This document shows positions 37,436 to 47,053 of a stretch of 64,000 nucleotides of DNA, one piece after another. The DNA is from Pseudomonas sp. Bout1. Lineage in GTDB: Bacteria > Pseudomonadota > Gammaproteobacteria > Pseudomonadales > Pseudomonadaceae. Each line of letters begins with the position of its first letter. The first letter of the stretch is position 1. A model generated the notes under the pieces. It searched no databases, was not told the DNA's origin, and saw nothing but the letters and a program-made list of their open reading frames with translations. Position numbers and translations under genes: made by a program. The stretch is from the NCBI RefSeq assembly GCF_034314165.1, contig NZ_JAVIWK010000001.1, forward strand, positions 4,789,001-4,853,000, written 5' to 3'.

Positions 37436-38407
37436 ATGGACTTCAAACGCACCTTGCTCCTCGCCGCACTCCCCTTCACCTTCATGTTCGCCGGCGCCGC
37501 ACACGCGCTGGAAATCAAATTCGCCGATATCCACCCCGCGGGCTACCCGACCGTCGTCGCCGAAGAACAGCTGGGTAAAACCCTGGTCGCCGAAAGCAAC
37601 GGCGGCCTGACCTTCAAGATGTTCCCCGGCGGCGTGCTGGGCTCGGAAAAGGAAGTGGTCGAACAGGCCCAGGTCGGCGCGATCCAGATGGCCCGGGTGA
37701 GCCTCGGTATTGTTGGCCCAGTGGTGCCGGACGTAAACGTGTTCAACATGCCGTTCGTGTTCCGCGACCAGGTGCACATGCGCAAGGTCATCGACGGCGA
37801 GATCGGCGATGAAATCCTCGCGAAGATCACCAACTCCGAATTCAACCTGGTCGCCCTGGCCTGGATGGACGGCGGCACGCGCAATATCTACACCAAGAAA
37901 CCGGTGCGCAAGATCGAAGACCTCAAGGGCATGAAGATCCGCGTGCAGGGCAACCCGATCTTCATCGAAACCATCAACGCCATGGGCGGCAACGGTATTG
38001 CCATGGACACGGGCGAGATCTTCAGTGCCCTGCAGACCGGCGTGATCGACGGCGCGGAAAACAACCCGCCCACCCTGCTGGAACACAACCACTACCAGAA
38101 CGCCAAGTTCTACAGCCTCACCGGCCACCTGATCCTGCCCGAGCCCATCGTGATGTCGAAAATCACCTGGAACAAGCTCACCCCCGAGCAACAGGTGCTG
38201 GTAAAAAACACCGCGAAGGCCGCGCAGATCCAGGAGCGCGAGCTGTGGGACGCCAAGTCTGCCAGCAGTGAAACCAAGCTCAAGGCCGCCGGCGTGGAGT
38301 TCATCGACATCGACAAAAAACCCTTCTATGAGGCCACCGCTTCGATTCGCGAGAAATACGGCGCGCCTTATGCCGACCTGATCAAGCGCATCGAAGCCGT
38401 CGAGTAA
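37436..38407 (+). CDS. TRAP transporter substrate-binding protein (DctP type)
   Basis: The 323-residue periplasmic binding protein has a signal peptide ending AAHA. The family features are KFADIHPAGYP at the start, the central KGMKIRVQGNPIFIETINAMGG with the Arg that grips the substrate carboxylate, and ALQTGVIDGAENNPPT. ATG 37436 has GGAGAG upstream. It works with the two membrane subunits that follow; the neighbours point to glucuronate/galacturonate. Confidence 0.93.
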   Translation: MDFKRTLLLAALPFTFMFAGAAHALEIKFADIHPAGYPTVVAEEQLGKTLVAESNGGLTFKMFPGGVLGSEKEVVEQAQVGAIQMARVSLGIVGPVVPDVNVFNMPFVFRDQVHMRKVIDGEIGDEILAKITNSEFNLVALAWMDGGTRNIYTKKPVRKIEDLKGMKIRVQGNPIFIETINAMGGNGIAMDTGEIFSALQTGVIDGAENNPPTLLEHNHYQNAKFYSLTGHLILPEPIVMSKITWNKLTPEQQVLVKNTAKAAQIQERELWDAKSASSETKLKAAGVEFIDIDKKPFYEATASIREKYGAPYADLIKRIEAVE

Positions 38408-38474
38408 ACCGCCCTCCCCTTATAGAAAAGGCCCGGCGCGGTCGGCATCGACGCGCCCGGTCACGGTGAACGCC

Positions 38475-39002
38475 ATGAAGAATTTACTGCTGCGCATCAA
38501 CGACCGCATTTACATGAGCTGCATCTGGATCGCCGGCCTCGCCGTTCTCGGTGTCGCGCTGATCATTCCCTGGGGCATCTTTGCCCGCTACATCCTGGGC
38601 ACCGGCTCCAGCTGGCCAGAACCCACCGCCATCCTGCTGATGCTGGTGTTCACCTTTGTCGGCGCCGCCGCCAGTTATCGCGCCGGGGCGCACATGTCGG
38701 TGGCCATGGTCACCGACCGCCTGCCACCGGGCCAGCGCCGCATCGTCGGTATCGTCTCGCAATTGCTGATGGGCACCATCTGCCTGTTCATGGCGATCTG
38801 GGGCACCAAGCTGTGCCTGTCTACCTGGAACCAGTTCATGAGCGCCATGCCGACCTTGCGGGTGGGCATCACCTACATGCCGATCCCGATTGGTGGCCTG
38901 CTGACGCTGATTTTTGTGCTGGAAAAACTCCTGCTCGGTGACCAGAGCAACCGGCGGGTCGTGCGCTTCGACCTGGTTGAAGAAAGCGAAGGAGCTGCCT
39001 GA
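38475..39002 (+). CDS. TRAP transporter small membrane subunit (DctQ type)
   Basis: This protein of about 175 residues has four TM helices, with the DctQ-typical LGTGSSWPEPTAILLMLVFTFVGAAASYRAGAHMSV. ATG 38475 has GGTGA five bases upstream; a GTG three codons earlier (38466) is also possible. It ends directly at the start of the large subunit gene. Confidence 0.9.
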   Translation: MKNLLLRINDRIYMSCIWIAGLAVLGVALIIPWGIFARYILGTGSSWPEPTAILLMLVFTFVGAAASYRAGAHMSVAMVTDRLPPGQRRIVGIVSQLLMGTICLFMAIWGTKLCLSTWNQFMSAMPTLRVGITYMPIPIGGLLTLIFVLEKLLLGDQSNRRVVRFDLVEESEGAA

Positions 39003-40283
39003 ATGGACGCATTGATTCTGTTGGGCAGCTTTATCGCCTTGATCCTGATCGGCATGCCGGTGGCCTATGCTCTCGGGCTTTCTGCGCTGATTGGCGCGTG
39101 GTGGATCGACATCCCGTTCCAGGCCCTGATGATTCAGGTGGCGGGCGGGGTGAACAAATTCTCGCTGATGGCGATTCCGTTCTTCGTGCTGGCCGGGGCG
39201 ATCATGGCCGAAGGCGGCATGTCACGCCGGCTCGTGGCCTTTGCCGGGGTGCTGGTGGGCTTTGTGCGCGGCGGCTTGTCTTTGGTGAACATCATGGCCT
39301 CGACGTTTTTCGGGGCGATCTCCGGCTCCTCGGTGGCCGATACCGCGTCCGTCGGTTCAGTGCTGATTCCCGAGATGGAGCGCCGGGGTTATCCCCGCGA
39401 ATTTGCCACCGCCGTCACCGTCAGCGGCTCGGTGCAGGCCTTGCTGACACCCCCCAGCCACAACTCCGTGCTGTATTCCCTGGCGGCGGGCGGCACGGTG
39501 TCCATCGCCTCGCTGTTCATGGCCGGCGTGGTACCGGGGCTGCTGATGAGCGCCTGCCTGATGGTGCTGTGCCTGATCTTCGCGAAAAAGCGCAACTACC
39601 CCAAAGGTGAAGTGATTCCGCTGAAACAGGCGCTGAAAATCTGCGGCGAAGCGCTGTGGGGCTTGATGGCCATGGTGATCATTCTCGGCGGGATTCTGTC
39701 GGGCATCTTCACGGCTACCGAGTCGGCGGCGATTGCGGTGTTGTGGGCGTTCTTCGTGACCATGTTCATCTACCGCGACTACAAATGGAGCGAGCTGCCC
39801 AAGCTGATGCACCGCACGGTGCGCACGATTTCCATCGTGATGATCCTGATCGCCTTCGCCGCCAGCTTCGGCTACATCATGACGCTGATGCAGATCCCGG
39901 CGAAGATCACCACGATGTTCCTGACCCTGTCGGACAACCGCTACGTGATCCTGATGTGCATCAACGTGATGCTGCTGTTGCTGGGCACGGTGATGGACAT
40001 GGCGCCGCTGATCTTGATCCTCACGCCGATCCTGTTGCCGGTGGTGCTGGGCATCGGCGTCGACCCGGTACACTTCGGCATGATCATGCTGGTGAACCTC
40101 GGCATCGGCCTGATCACGCCGCCAGTGGGTGCGGTGCTGTTCGTGGGGGCGGCGGTGGGCAAGGTCAGCATCGAGAAGACCGTGAAGGCGCTGCTGCCGT
40201 TTTACGGGGTGTTGTTCCTGGTGCTGATCGCCGTGACCTACATTCCGGCGCTGTCGTTGTGGTTGCCTGGGTTGGTGTTATAA
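39003..40283 (+). CDS. TRAP transporter large membrane subunit (DctM type)
   Basis: The 426-residue sodium-coupled permease has 11-12 TM segments. AIPFFVLAGAIMAEGGMSRRL, GAISGSSVADTASVGSVLIP and MDMAPLILILTPILLPV are the DctM signatures. It starts at the base after the stop of the small subunit, with GGAG inside the preceding gene. A long inverted repeat follows. Confidence 0.94.
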   Translation: MDALILLGSFIALILIGMPVAYALGLSALIGAWWIDIPFQALMIQVAGGVNKFSLMAIPFFVLAGAIMAEGGMSRRLVAFAGVLVGFVRGGLSLVNIMASTFFGAISGSSVADTASVGSVLIPEMERRGYPREFATAVTVSGSVQALLTPPSHNSVLYSLAAGGTVSIASLFMAGVVPGLLMSACLMVLCLIFAKKRNYPKGEVIPLKQALKICGEALWGLMAMVIILGGILSGIFTATESAAIAVLWAFFVTMFIYRDYKWSELPKLMHRTVRTISIVMILIAFAASFGYIMTLMQIPAKITTMFLTLSDNRYVILMCINVMLLLLGTVMDMAPLILILTPILLPVVLGIGVDPVHFGMIMLVNLGIGLITPPVGAVLFVGAAVGKVSIEKTVKALLPFYGVLFLVLIAVTYIPALSLWLPGLVL

Positions 40284-40300
40284 ACCTCACACTGCGTGTA

Positions 40301-40426
40301 GCGAGGGAGCTGCTGTGGCGAGGGAGCTTGCTCCCGCTGGGCTGCGCAGCAGCCCCAAAATCTTGGGAGCGCTTCGCACTCCAGCGGGAGCAAGCTCCCT
40401 CGCCACAGCAAGCTCCCTCGCCACAG
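40301..40426. repeat. Long inverted repeat, class C, with tandem 18-base duplication
   Basis: CTGTGGCGAGGGAGCTTGCT... (40313-40340, 28 bases) returns exactly inverted at 40381-40408. An 18-base piece, CAAGCTCCCTCGCCACAG, is repeated in tandem at 40391-40408 and 40409-40426; the left arm has the matching duplication one base shorter, so the arms extend to about 41 bases. It lies between the TRAP operon and the epimerase gene. Confidence 0.82.
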
Positions 40427-40460
40427 AAGCACTCATCATCCAACAGGTCTGCTGACAGTC

Positions 40461-41321
40461 ATGATGCTTGAACTCGAAGATAACCTCACCCGCCTGACAC
40501 TCTCACCTGAGTTGGGTGGGAGTATCGTCAACTGGGCCCTGCGCAGCAGCGGCCAACCGTTGCTTCGACACACCGATCAACAGGCGTTAGTCAGCGGATT
40601 GCCGGGCAAGCTGGGGTGTTTCCCGCTGGCGCCCTGGTCGAACCGGATTGCCGGGGGTGGCTTCGATAATCCCTCCGGATGGCTGGCCCTTGGGTCCAAC
40701 AGCCCGCTGGACCCGCTGCCGATTCATGGCAGCGCCTGGCAACAGGCGTGGCAGGTAATCGGCCAGTCGGCAGACGAAGTGCTGCTGCAACTGGACTGCA
40801 CTACACCGTTTGCCTATCGCGCCGAGCAGCGCGTTCAGTTGAAGGACGGCAGGTTGAGCATCAGTCTGCGGGTCACCCACCTGGCAGAGCAGGCGGCGTG
40901 GCATGGGCTGGGGTTGCATCCGTATCTACCCCGCAGGCCGGGCACGCAATTGCAGGCCAAGGCATCGCAGGTGTGGATGAGTGATGAAACGAAACTGCCG
41001 ACGGCGCTGGCTACCGTGCCCGCCGAGTGGGACTTTCAACAGTTCAAATCGTTGCCCGAGGCGCTGGTGGACAATGGCTTTTGCCAATGGGACGGGCTTT
41101 GCCTGATCCAGCAGCCCGACTTGGGTTACACCCTGGAATGCCAGGCTACCGGCAGCGACTACTATCTGCTGTACTGCCCGCCGGGGCTGGATTTTTTTTG
41201 CTTCGAGCCGGTGAGCCATCCGGTGAATGCCCATCACCTGCCGGGCAGGCCGGGGTTGAAGCTGTTGGAGAAAGGCCAATCGATAGCGCTGGGGTTCAGC
41301 CTGCAATACAACCCCCTCTAA
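40461..41321 (+). CDS. Aldose 1-epimerase (mutarotase) family protein
   Basis: The 286-residue beta-sandwich protein has the galactose-mutarotase features: FPLAPWSNRIAGG, IHGSAW (His), GLHPYL (His) and FCFEPVSHPVNA (catalytic Glu). It could interconvert anomers of the uronic acid or sugar used by this cluster. No good ribosome site is seen, so the start (40461 or 40464) is uncertain. It sits behind a long inverted repeat and may have its own transcript. Confidence 0.88.
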   Translation: MMLELEDNLTRLTLSPELGGSIVNWALRSSGQPLLRHTDQQALVSGLPGKLGCFPLAPWSNRIAGGGFDNPSGWLALGSNSPLDPLPIHGSAWQQAWQVIGQSADEVLLQLDCTTPFAYRAEQRVQLKDGRLSISLRVTHLAEQAAWHGLGLHPYLPRRPGTQLQAKASQVWMSDETKLPTALATVPAEWDFQQFKSLPEALVDNGFCQWDGLCLIQQPDLGYTLECQATGSDYYLLYCPPGLDFFCFEPVSHPVNAHHLPGRPGLKLLEKGQSIALGFSLQYNPL

Positions 41322-41336
41322 CAACACAAAACCCAT

Positions 41337-41435
41337 GTGGGAGCTGGCTTGCCTGCGATGCAGGCAACCCGGTCTTTCACGTACACCGAGGTGATGCCAT
41401 CGCAGCGATGCGGCGACCCGACAAGCCAGCCCCGC
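41337..41435. repeat. REPIN, class A, with damaged second arm
   Basis: The first arm GTGGGAGCTGGCTTGCCTGC and the loop match the copies at 25196 and 33876. The second arm is broken after ATCGCAG by about 17 foreign bases before CAAGCCAGC resumes, so it can no longer fold fully. Confidence 0.75.
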
Positions 41436-41471
41436 CATTGATTGCATTCCACAATGGAGACTTCCGGTGGG

Positions 41472-42617
41472 TCAGGGTGGGGTGTTTTTCAGGCGCCCTT
41501 GTGTGTCGATACTCACCACTACCGACAACCCCGGGCGCAGTCGCTCGCTCTGCTCCTGCCCCGGGTCGACGGTGATCCGCACCGGCACCCGCTGGGCGAT
41601 CTTCACGAAGTTGCCGGTAGCGTTATCCGCCTGCAACAGGCTGAACTCAGACCCGGTGGCCGGGGAAATGCGCTGCACCGTGCCGTGAAACTTGCGATGG
41701 TCCAGGGCATCCACGGTGAACGTCACCGGCTGGCCGACCTGCACGTTGTCCATCTGGGTTTCTTTCATGTTGGCAATCACCCACAGCTGGTTCGGCACCA
41801 GCGCCATTAACTGCGCGCCACTGTTGACGTAGGCACCGAGGCGCACGCCAATCTGTCCAAGCTGCCCGTCACGCGGGGCGATGATCCGGGTGTTCGACAG
41901 GTCGATACGCGCCAGCTCCACCGCCGCCTCCGCGTTGGCCACTGCCGCCTCCAGCGAGCCGCGATTGACGATCACCGTCTGCAAATCCTGCCGGGCGATT
42001 TCCAGGCTGGCCTGGGCCTGGGCCACCGCAGCGATGGTTTGCGCATTGGCCGCGCGGGTCACGTCCAACTCGCGTTTGGACACCGAACCGTCGCTGATCA
42101 ACTCTTCGTTGCGGCGCAAGTCCGCAGTGCTCTTGCGGGCCTGGGCCTGGCTGTCGGCCAAGGCGGCCTGGCGCAGCTTGATGGTCGCCTCGGCACTGTT
42201 GCGTTGCTGCACCACATTGGCCAGGGACGCCTGCTGCACCGCCAGTTGCGCTAGGGCCTGGTCGAGGCGCTGCTTGTAGATGCGGTCATCAAGGCGCACC
42301 AGCAAATCCCCGGCCTTGACGTACTGGAAGTCCGTCACCGGCACTTCATACACGTAGCCACTGAGCTGCGGCCCGATGATTGTCACCTGGCCACGCACCA
42401 GCGCGTTCTCGGTGGTTTCCACCGCGCTGCTGAAGGGCGGCAACTGCCAGGCATAGAGCACGATCAGCACGCCGACAATCGCAATCGCGGCAAAGCCCAT
42501 GGAGGAGATGATGCGCACCCGCAAGGAGCGGGGTTCGGTGGCCGGCATGCTCGGCGGCGCGGTGCCTTCCGGGGTGGAAGCGATGGCGTTGGTGGTGGTC
42601 GTCGTCGGTTCGGTCAT
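41472..42617 (-). CDS. HlyD/EmrA-type membrane fusion protein
   Basis: The 381-residue adaptor has one TM segment at about residues 33-55 (IISSMGFAAIAIVGVLIVLYA), the lipoyl half GPQLSGYVYEVPVTDFQYVKAGDLLVRLDDR, a coiled-coil hairpin and the second half NTRIIAPRDGQLGQIGVRLGAYV. It overlaps the MFS gene upstream by four bases (ATGA) and forms an EmrAB-like pump with it. Confidence 0.92.
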   Translation of the reverse strand: MTEPTTTTTNAIASTPEGTAPPSMPATEPRSLRVRIISSMGFAAIAIVGVLIVLYAWQLPPFSSAVETTENALVRGQVTIIGPQLSGYVYEVPVTDFQYVKAGDLLVRLDDRIYKQRLDQALAQLAVQQASLANVVQQRNSAEATIKLRQAALADSQAQARKSTADLRRNEELISDGSVSKRELDVTRAANAQTIAAVAQAQASLEIARQDLQTVIVNRGSLEAAVANAEAAVELARIDLSNTRIIAPRDGQLGQIGVRLGAYVNSGAQLMALVPNQLWVIANMKETQMDNVQVGQPVTFTVDALDHRKFHGTVQRISPATGSEFSLLQADNATGNFVKIAQRVPVRITVDPGQEQSERLRPGLSVVVSIDTQGRLKNTPP

Positions 42618-44272
42618 GAAGAAAGTGCGCCGCTGGGTTGAACGGGAGGCGCTGCACTGGCGGCAGCTTTAGTGGTACTCATCAGCCAGAGGCTGCGGAT
42701 AAAAATCCAGATCATGGTGAGTATGGCGATGATCGCGATCAGCATGAACACATCGTTATAAGCCATTACATTCGCCTCGCGCGTGGCCGCCGTGGCCAGG
42801 CTGCGAATGCCCATCAGGTTACGCAATTCGGGGTCGGCGATCACCCCGCCGTAGGCCGAGCCGCCGCTGGCTACCCGCGCGGCCACACGCGGGTCGAGCA
42901 AGGTCAGGTGTTCGACGATCATGCTGGAGTGGAATTTCTCCCGCACGATCTGGAACGTGCCGAGCAATGCCGCGCCGATGAGGCCACCGAGGTTCTGGCA
43001 GATCCCGAACAGCACCGAGAAACTCACCAGGTTCCTGGGGTTGGTCAGCACATTGCGCGTACCCAGGACCATGGTCGGCCCGAGGAAGAACGTGCCGCCA
43101 AAGCCTAGCAGGAACTGGCTGACGTACATGTTTTGCGGGCGCGTGAGGTTGCTCGAGAAACTGTCCATCACCGAACCCACGGCCATAAAGGCCAGGGAAA
43201 TGATCAAGGGCATCAGCAAATGCGAGGGGTTGATGGTCAGCGCGCTGGTCGCCAGGCCGGCAATCGCCCCCGCCAGCATCACCCAATACAGCGTGCGCAT
43301 CTGTTCGTTGCTCATGTTCAGCATCTGCATGAAGCCCACGGCGCCGGTGGACTGCTCCGAAAGCACCATGCGAATCAGCACCACCGCCAACGCCAGGCGA
43401 ATCATCACCCCGCTGCCCAGCCAGCGGGTCATCAGCAAGGGGTTGGCACGGTTATGTTCGATGGCCAGGCCGGCCATGATCAGCACCAGTGAGCAGGCCG
43501 ACGCCACGCCGATCCACGGCGCTTCCAGCCACCAGTCGATACGGCCCAGGGACAGCACGGCGCAGAGCAAGGCAACGCCGGTAGCGAGGATCGCGAAGGT
43601 CAGGAAGTCGAGTTTTTCGAAGGTCTTGAAGCGGTCGCCCGGAGGCAGCTTGAGCAGGAAAACGCAGCCCAGGCAGGTTAGCGCCATGCCCAGTTCGAAC
43701 AAGTACAGGCCGCGCCATTCGGCGATCTGCAGCAGGTCTTCGGAGAACAGCCGGGCCAGGGGCAAGGCCAATTGTGCAGTGCCAAGGCCGAGTACCAGGG
43801 CCTTCATGCGCCACTTTGCGGGGAAGGCCTGGATCATGTAGTACAGGCCCAGGGAGCTGAGGGCGGCGCCGACCATGCCGTGGGCGGCGCGTACGGCAAT
43901 CGCCGAGCTGAGGTCATTGACGAACAGATGACCGAAGGTGACCAGGGCGTAGAGCACCAGAAACACCTCGGTAAAGGCCCGCAGGCCAAATTGCTGGCGG
44001 AACTTCACCAGCAGCAGGTTCATCGAGACGTTGGTCATGACGTAGGCGGCCGGGAGCCAGGCCATTTCTGCCGTGGTGGCGCCCAATGCGCCTTGCAGGT
44101 ACACCAGGTTGGCGATCACCAGCGAGTTGCCGAGGCCGCCGGTGATTGCCACGAGTACGCCGACCAAGGCGTAGGCCCAGCGTTTGCGGGTGGAATGCAG
44201 CGGCGTCGACGGCGAGCCCGGCAGGCTCGGGCGTTCGTGGGGCTGCCAGGTGTGAGGGGTGTATTTGTCCAT
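42614..44272 (-). CDS. MFS efflux transporter, 14-TM (DHA2/EmrB-like)
   Basis: The 552-residue protein is of 14-TM DHA2 type (GALGATTAEMAWLPAAYVMTNV at the TM1-2 region). EmrB-type exporters pass drugs or organic acids to EmrA and an outer-membrane factor. ATG 44272 has AAGG upstream; an open frame 14 codons longer lacks support. A motif matching the quinoprotein-cluster dyad lies 38 bases upstream. Confidence 0.9.
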   Translation of the reverse strand: MDKYTPHTWQPHERPSLPGSPSTPLHSTRKRWAYALVGVLVAITGGLGNSLVIANLVYLQGALGATTAEMAWLPAAYVMTNVSMNLLLVKFRQQFGLRAFTEVFLVLYALVTFGHLFVNDLSSAIAVRAAHGMVGAALSSLGLYYMIQAFPAKWRMKALVLGLGTAQLALPLARLFSEDLLQIAEWRGLYLFELGMALTCLGCVFLLKLPPGDRFKTFEKLDFLTFAILATGVALLCAVLSLGRIDWWLEAPWIGVASACSLVLIMAGLAIEHNRANPLLMTRWLGSGVMIRLALAVVLIRMVLSEQSTGAVGFMQMLNMSNEQMRTLYWVMLAGAIAGLATSALTINPSHLLMPLIISLAFMAVGSVMDSFSSNLTRPQNMYVSQFLLGFGGTFFLGPTMVLGTRNVLTNPRNLVSFSVLFGICQNLGGLIGAALLGTFQIVREKFHSSMIVEHLTLLDPRVAARVASGGSAYGGVIADPELRNLMGIRSLATAATREANVMAYNDVFMLIAIIAILTMIWIFIRSLWLMSTTKAAASAAPPVQPSGALSS

Positions 44273-44309
44273 TCGGTGACCTTGATGACCGACGCGCAAG
44301 GCCGGTAAA

Positions 44310-44328
44310 ACCATTACTCAGGGAGTAG
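44310..44328 (-). promoter_or_regulatory. Candidate regulator site (quinoprotein dyad) ahead of the efflux operon
   Basis: The minus strand reads CTACTCCCTGAGTAATGGT, matching the site between the two exa/ped genes (CTACTCCCTTGGTAGTAGG) in 13-14 of 19 positions without gaps. It is 38 bases from the MFS start. Confidence 0.45.
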
Positions 44329-44397
44329 TTAACCTGAGTGGAGTTCAACTTGCCATCTTGGGAGGGGATTTGGGTTCCTGGGTATATATTCAAAGCC

Positions 44398-45768
44398 CTA
44401 GCCCAACAGCTGACTCAACACCGCCCGCAACTTGCCCGGCTTGACCGGCTTGTTCAGCAACGGCGCTTCCAGCCGCCGCAACGCACGGCGGCATTGGTCG
44501 GTTCGGTCGGCAGTGATGATCACCGCCGGGATCCTGCAGCCAAAATGCTCGCGCAAATCGCGCACCACCTCACAGCCCACCACGCCGTGGTCCAGGTGGT
44601 AGTCCGCAAGGATCAACTCCGGCGCCCGGCCTTGCAACGCCGTCAACGCACCAGCCCGGTCGGTGGCGGTAACCACTTCGCAGCCCCACTGCCCCAGCAG
44701 CGCACTCATGCTTTCGAGGATGCTGACTTCGTTGTCCAGCACCAACAGGCGCCTGCCCGGTAAAGGATTGCCGGTACTCGGTTGCGCAGCCATCACGTTG
44801 ATGGGCAGCGGCATGACGTCGCTGATGGGCACTTCGATGCTGAACATCGAGCCGCGTCCCGGCCACGAACGCACCGCCACCGCATAACCGAGGATCTCGG
44901 CGATGCGTTCGACAATCGCCAACCCCAGCCCCACGCCCTTGCGATCGGCAGCGCGGCCCACGTCCAGTTGATTGAATTCCAGGAAAATCGAGTCGAGCCG
45001 GTCTGCCGCGATCCCGCGCCCGGTGTCCCACACTTCCAGGCGCAGGCGATCCCCCCGGCGCCGGGCGCCCAGCAGGATGCAACCCTCGCTGGTGTAGCGG
45101 CAGGCGTTGCTGAGGAAGTTGCGCAGAATGCGCGTCATCAGGCGCAAGTCGGTGTTGATCGCATAGCGGCCGGTGTGTGCCCGCAGGTTCAACCCCGCCG
45201 CCGCCGCCACCGACTGGAATTCGGAGACCAGCGGCGCAAACAATTCGTCGAGTCGGTACAGGGCGATGTCCGGTTTGACCGCTGCCTGGTCAAGCCGGGA
45301 AATGTCCAGCAGGTCGGTGAGCAAATCCTCGGCACCTTCCAGGGCCTGGTGTGTGCGTTCCACCAGCACCTGCTCGACGCTGGGCAGGTTACGCTCACGC
45401 AAGGTGGAGATCAGCAGGCGCGCGGCATTGAGCGGTTGCAGCAGATCATGGCTGGCGGCAGCGAGGTATTTGTCCTTGCTGCGGTTGGCGGCCTGGGCGG
45501 CATCCCGGGCGTCGCGCAGGTCTTGTTCGATCCGTTCGCGCTGGGCGATCTGCTGTTGCAGGTTGAGGTTGGCCTCCAGCAACTCGTCGGTGCGTGCGGC
45601 GACGCGCTGCTCCAGTTCGTCGTTGAGGCGAATGTAGCGGTTGCGCTCGGCTTCCAGCTCATCGAGGCGCGCGGTGAGTTCCGGGTAATGGCTCTTGCGT
45701 GCCGACTGGTCGCCCAACCCCAGCAGCCCCGCGAGCGCTCGTTGCTGGTCGTCAGAGAGCTTCGGCAT
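44398..45768 (-). CDS. Soluble hybrid sensor kinase (ErcS-like)
   Basis: The 456-residue protein has no membrane segment. It has a coiled coil (about 35-95), a HisKA domain with His107 (AAASHDLLQPLN), an ATPase domain with NACRYTS (Asn221) and VWDTGRGIAADR, and a C-terminal receiver with Asp389 (LILADYHLDHG). The coiled coil may receive the signal. It matches the ErcS/ErcS' kinases that steer ethanol oxidation in Pseudomonas. It overlaps the preceding alcohol dehydrogenase gene by 17 bases. Confidence 0.88.
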   Translation of the reverse strand: MPKLSDDQQRALAGLLGLGDQSARKSHYPELTARLDELEAERNRYIRLNDELEQRVAARTDELLEANLNLQQQIAQRERIEQDLRDARDAAQAANRSKDKYLAAASHDLLQPLNAARLLISTLRERNLPSVEQVLVERTHQALEGAEDLLTDLLDISRLDQAAVKPDIALYRLDELFAPLVSEFQSVAAAAGLNLRAHTGRYAINTDLRLMTRILRNFLSNACRYTSEGCILLGARRRGDRLRLEVWDTGRGIAADRLDSIFLEFNQLDVGRAADRKGVGLGLAIVERIAEILGYAVAVRSWPGRGSMFSIEVPISDVMPLPINVMAAQPSTGNPLPGRRLLVLDNEVSILESMSALLGQWGCEVVTATDRAGALTALQGRAPELILADYHLDHGVVGCEVVRDLREHFGCRIPAVIITADRTDQCRRALRRLEAPLLNKPVKPGKLRAVLSQLLG

Positions 45769-46915
45769 AGACGACCTCGACGTCACGCTGGCTGGACTCT
45801 CGCGGGTTGGTGAGGATGCATGGGTCGTGCATCGCGTGTTGCGACAAAAACGGAATGTCCGCCACCCGCACGCCATGCAGGCCGAGGGTTTCGTGGAAGC
45901 CGATCGCGTGCTTGAGGGCGATCAAGTGCTCCACCAGCCGGCCCCGAATCTGGCGGTGGTTAAGGCCCCGGCAATCGATGCCGAAGGTTTCGGCAATCAC
46001 CTTGAAGCGCTCCGGCGCCGAGTTGTAGTTGAACGCCACCACGTGTTCCACCAGCACCGCGTTGCACAGGCCGTGGGGCAGGTCGAGAAAACCGCCCAGG
46101 CTGTGGGACATGGCATGCACCGCGCCGAGGATCGCGTTGGAAAACGCCAGCCCGGCCTGCATGCTGCCCAGCATGATTTTTTCCCGCAGGGCGATGTCGG
46201 CAGGGTTGGCGATCATCTGCACCAGGTTGCCATTGATCAGGCGCATGGCTTCCAGGGCGTGGGGGTCGGTCAGCGGGCCGTGGCCGGTGGACACAAACGC
46301 CTCGATGGCGTGCACCAGCGCATCAATGCCGGTACAGGCCGAGAGGAACGGGTCCATGCTCGCGGTGGTTTCCGGGTCGATCAGCGACACATCAGGCACC
46401 ACCGCCTTGCTGACGATGGAAAACTTCATGCGTTCCTGCTGGTTGGAAATGATCACGAACTGCGACACATCCGCCGAAGTGCCGGCGGTGGTCGGGATCA
46501 GGATCAACGGCGGGCTGGGCACGCGGATGGTATCGACACCCTCGAATTCCAGGATGCTGCGCCCGTGGGCGACCACAATGCCGATGGCCTTGCCGCAGTC
46601 CATCGGGCTGCCGCCGCCAACGGCGACGATCACGTCGCAATGGTTCTCACGGTAGACCTCGGCGCCGAGCATCACCTCTTCCACCCGAGGGTTGGGCGAG
46701 ACGGCGCTGTACACGCAGTAGTCGATACCCTGGGCTTGCAGGCTGGCCTCGACATCGGCCACCCAGCCCACGGCGATCACACCGGGGTCGCTGACCACCA
46801 GTACCTTGCGCGCGCCAAAGGTCTTGGCGTAGTTGCCGACGTTGTGCCGGCAGCCGGCGCCAAAGATGATTTCAGGAGAAACGAATTTACGCAGGAGGCT
46901 CAGGTTCGGGCTCAT
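45752..46915 (-). CDS. ercA: Iron-containing alcohol dehydrogenase (ErcA-like)
   Basis: The 387-residue group III NAD-dependent alcohol dehydrogenase has GGGSPMDCGKAIG (nucleotide binding), PTTAGTSADVSQF, and the metal site containing HAMSHSLGGFLDLPHG. In P. aeruginosa ErcA is thought to have a regulatory role in ethanol oxidation together with the ErcS kinase, and the same pairing appears here. Start ATG 46915 (MSPNLSLLRKFV). Confidence 0.88.
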   Translation of the reverse strand: MSPNLSLLRKFVSPEIIFGAGCRHNVGNYAKTFGARKVLVVSDPGVIAVGWVADVEASLQAQGIDYCVYSAVSPNPRVEEVMLGAEVYRENHCDVIVAVGGGSPMDCGKAIGIVVAHGRSILEFEGVDTIRVPSPPLILIPTTAGTSADVSQFVIISNQQERMKFSIVSKAVVPDVSLIDPETTASMDPFLSACTGIDALVHAIEAFVSTGHGPLTDPHALEAMRLINGNLVQMIANPADIALREKIMLGSMQAGLAFSNAILGAVHAMSHSLGGFLDLPHGLCNAVLVEHVVAFNYNSAPERFKVIAETFGIDCRGLNHRQIRGRLVEHLIALKHAIGFHETLGLHGVRVADIPFLSQHAMHDPCILTNPRESSQRDVEVVYAEAL

Positions 46916-47020
46916 TGGAAAGCCTGTTTTTATTATTTTGGAAGATGCGCTCCACACTAACCCATCCGGCGCTGAATGCAATCAGACCAATGGGTAGCCC
47001 TGGTGACCTTCCGGCACAGA

Positions 47021-47046
47021 CCCGGCCAGCACGGGGGCTGGCCGGG
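47021..47046. repeat. Hairpin between pqqA and ercA
   Basis: CCCGGCCAGC and GCTGGCCGGG, ten bases each, flank ACGGGG. It lies eight bases after the pqqA stop. No U run follows, so it may protect the short pqqA message or partly block readthrough to ercA. Confidence 0.65.
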
Positions 47047-47053
47047 AAACACA

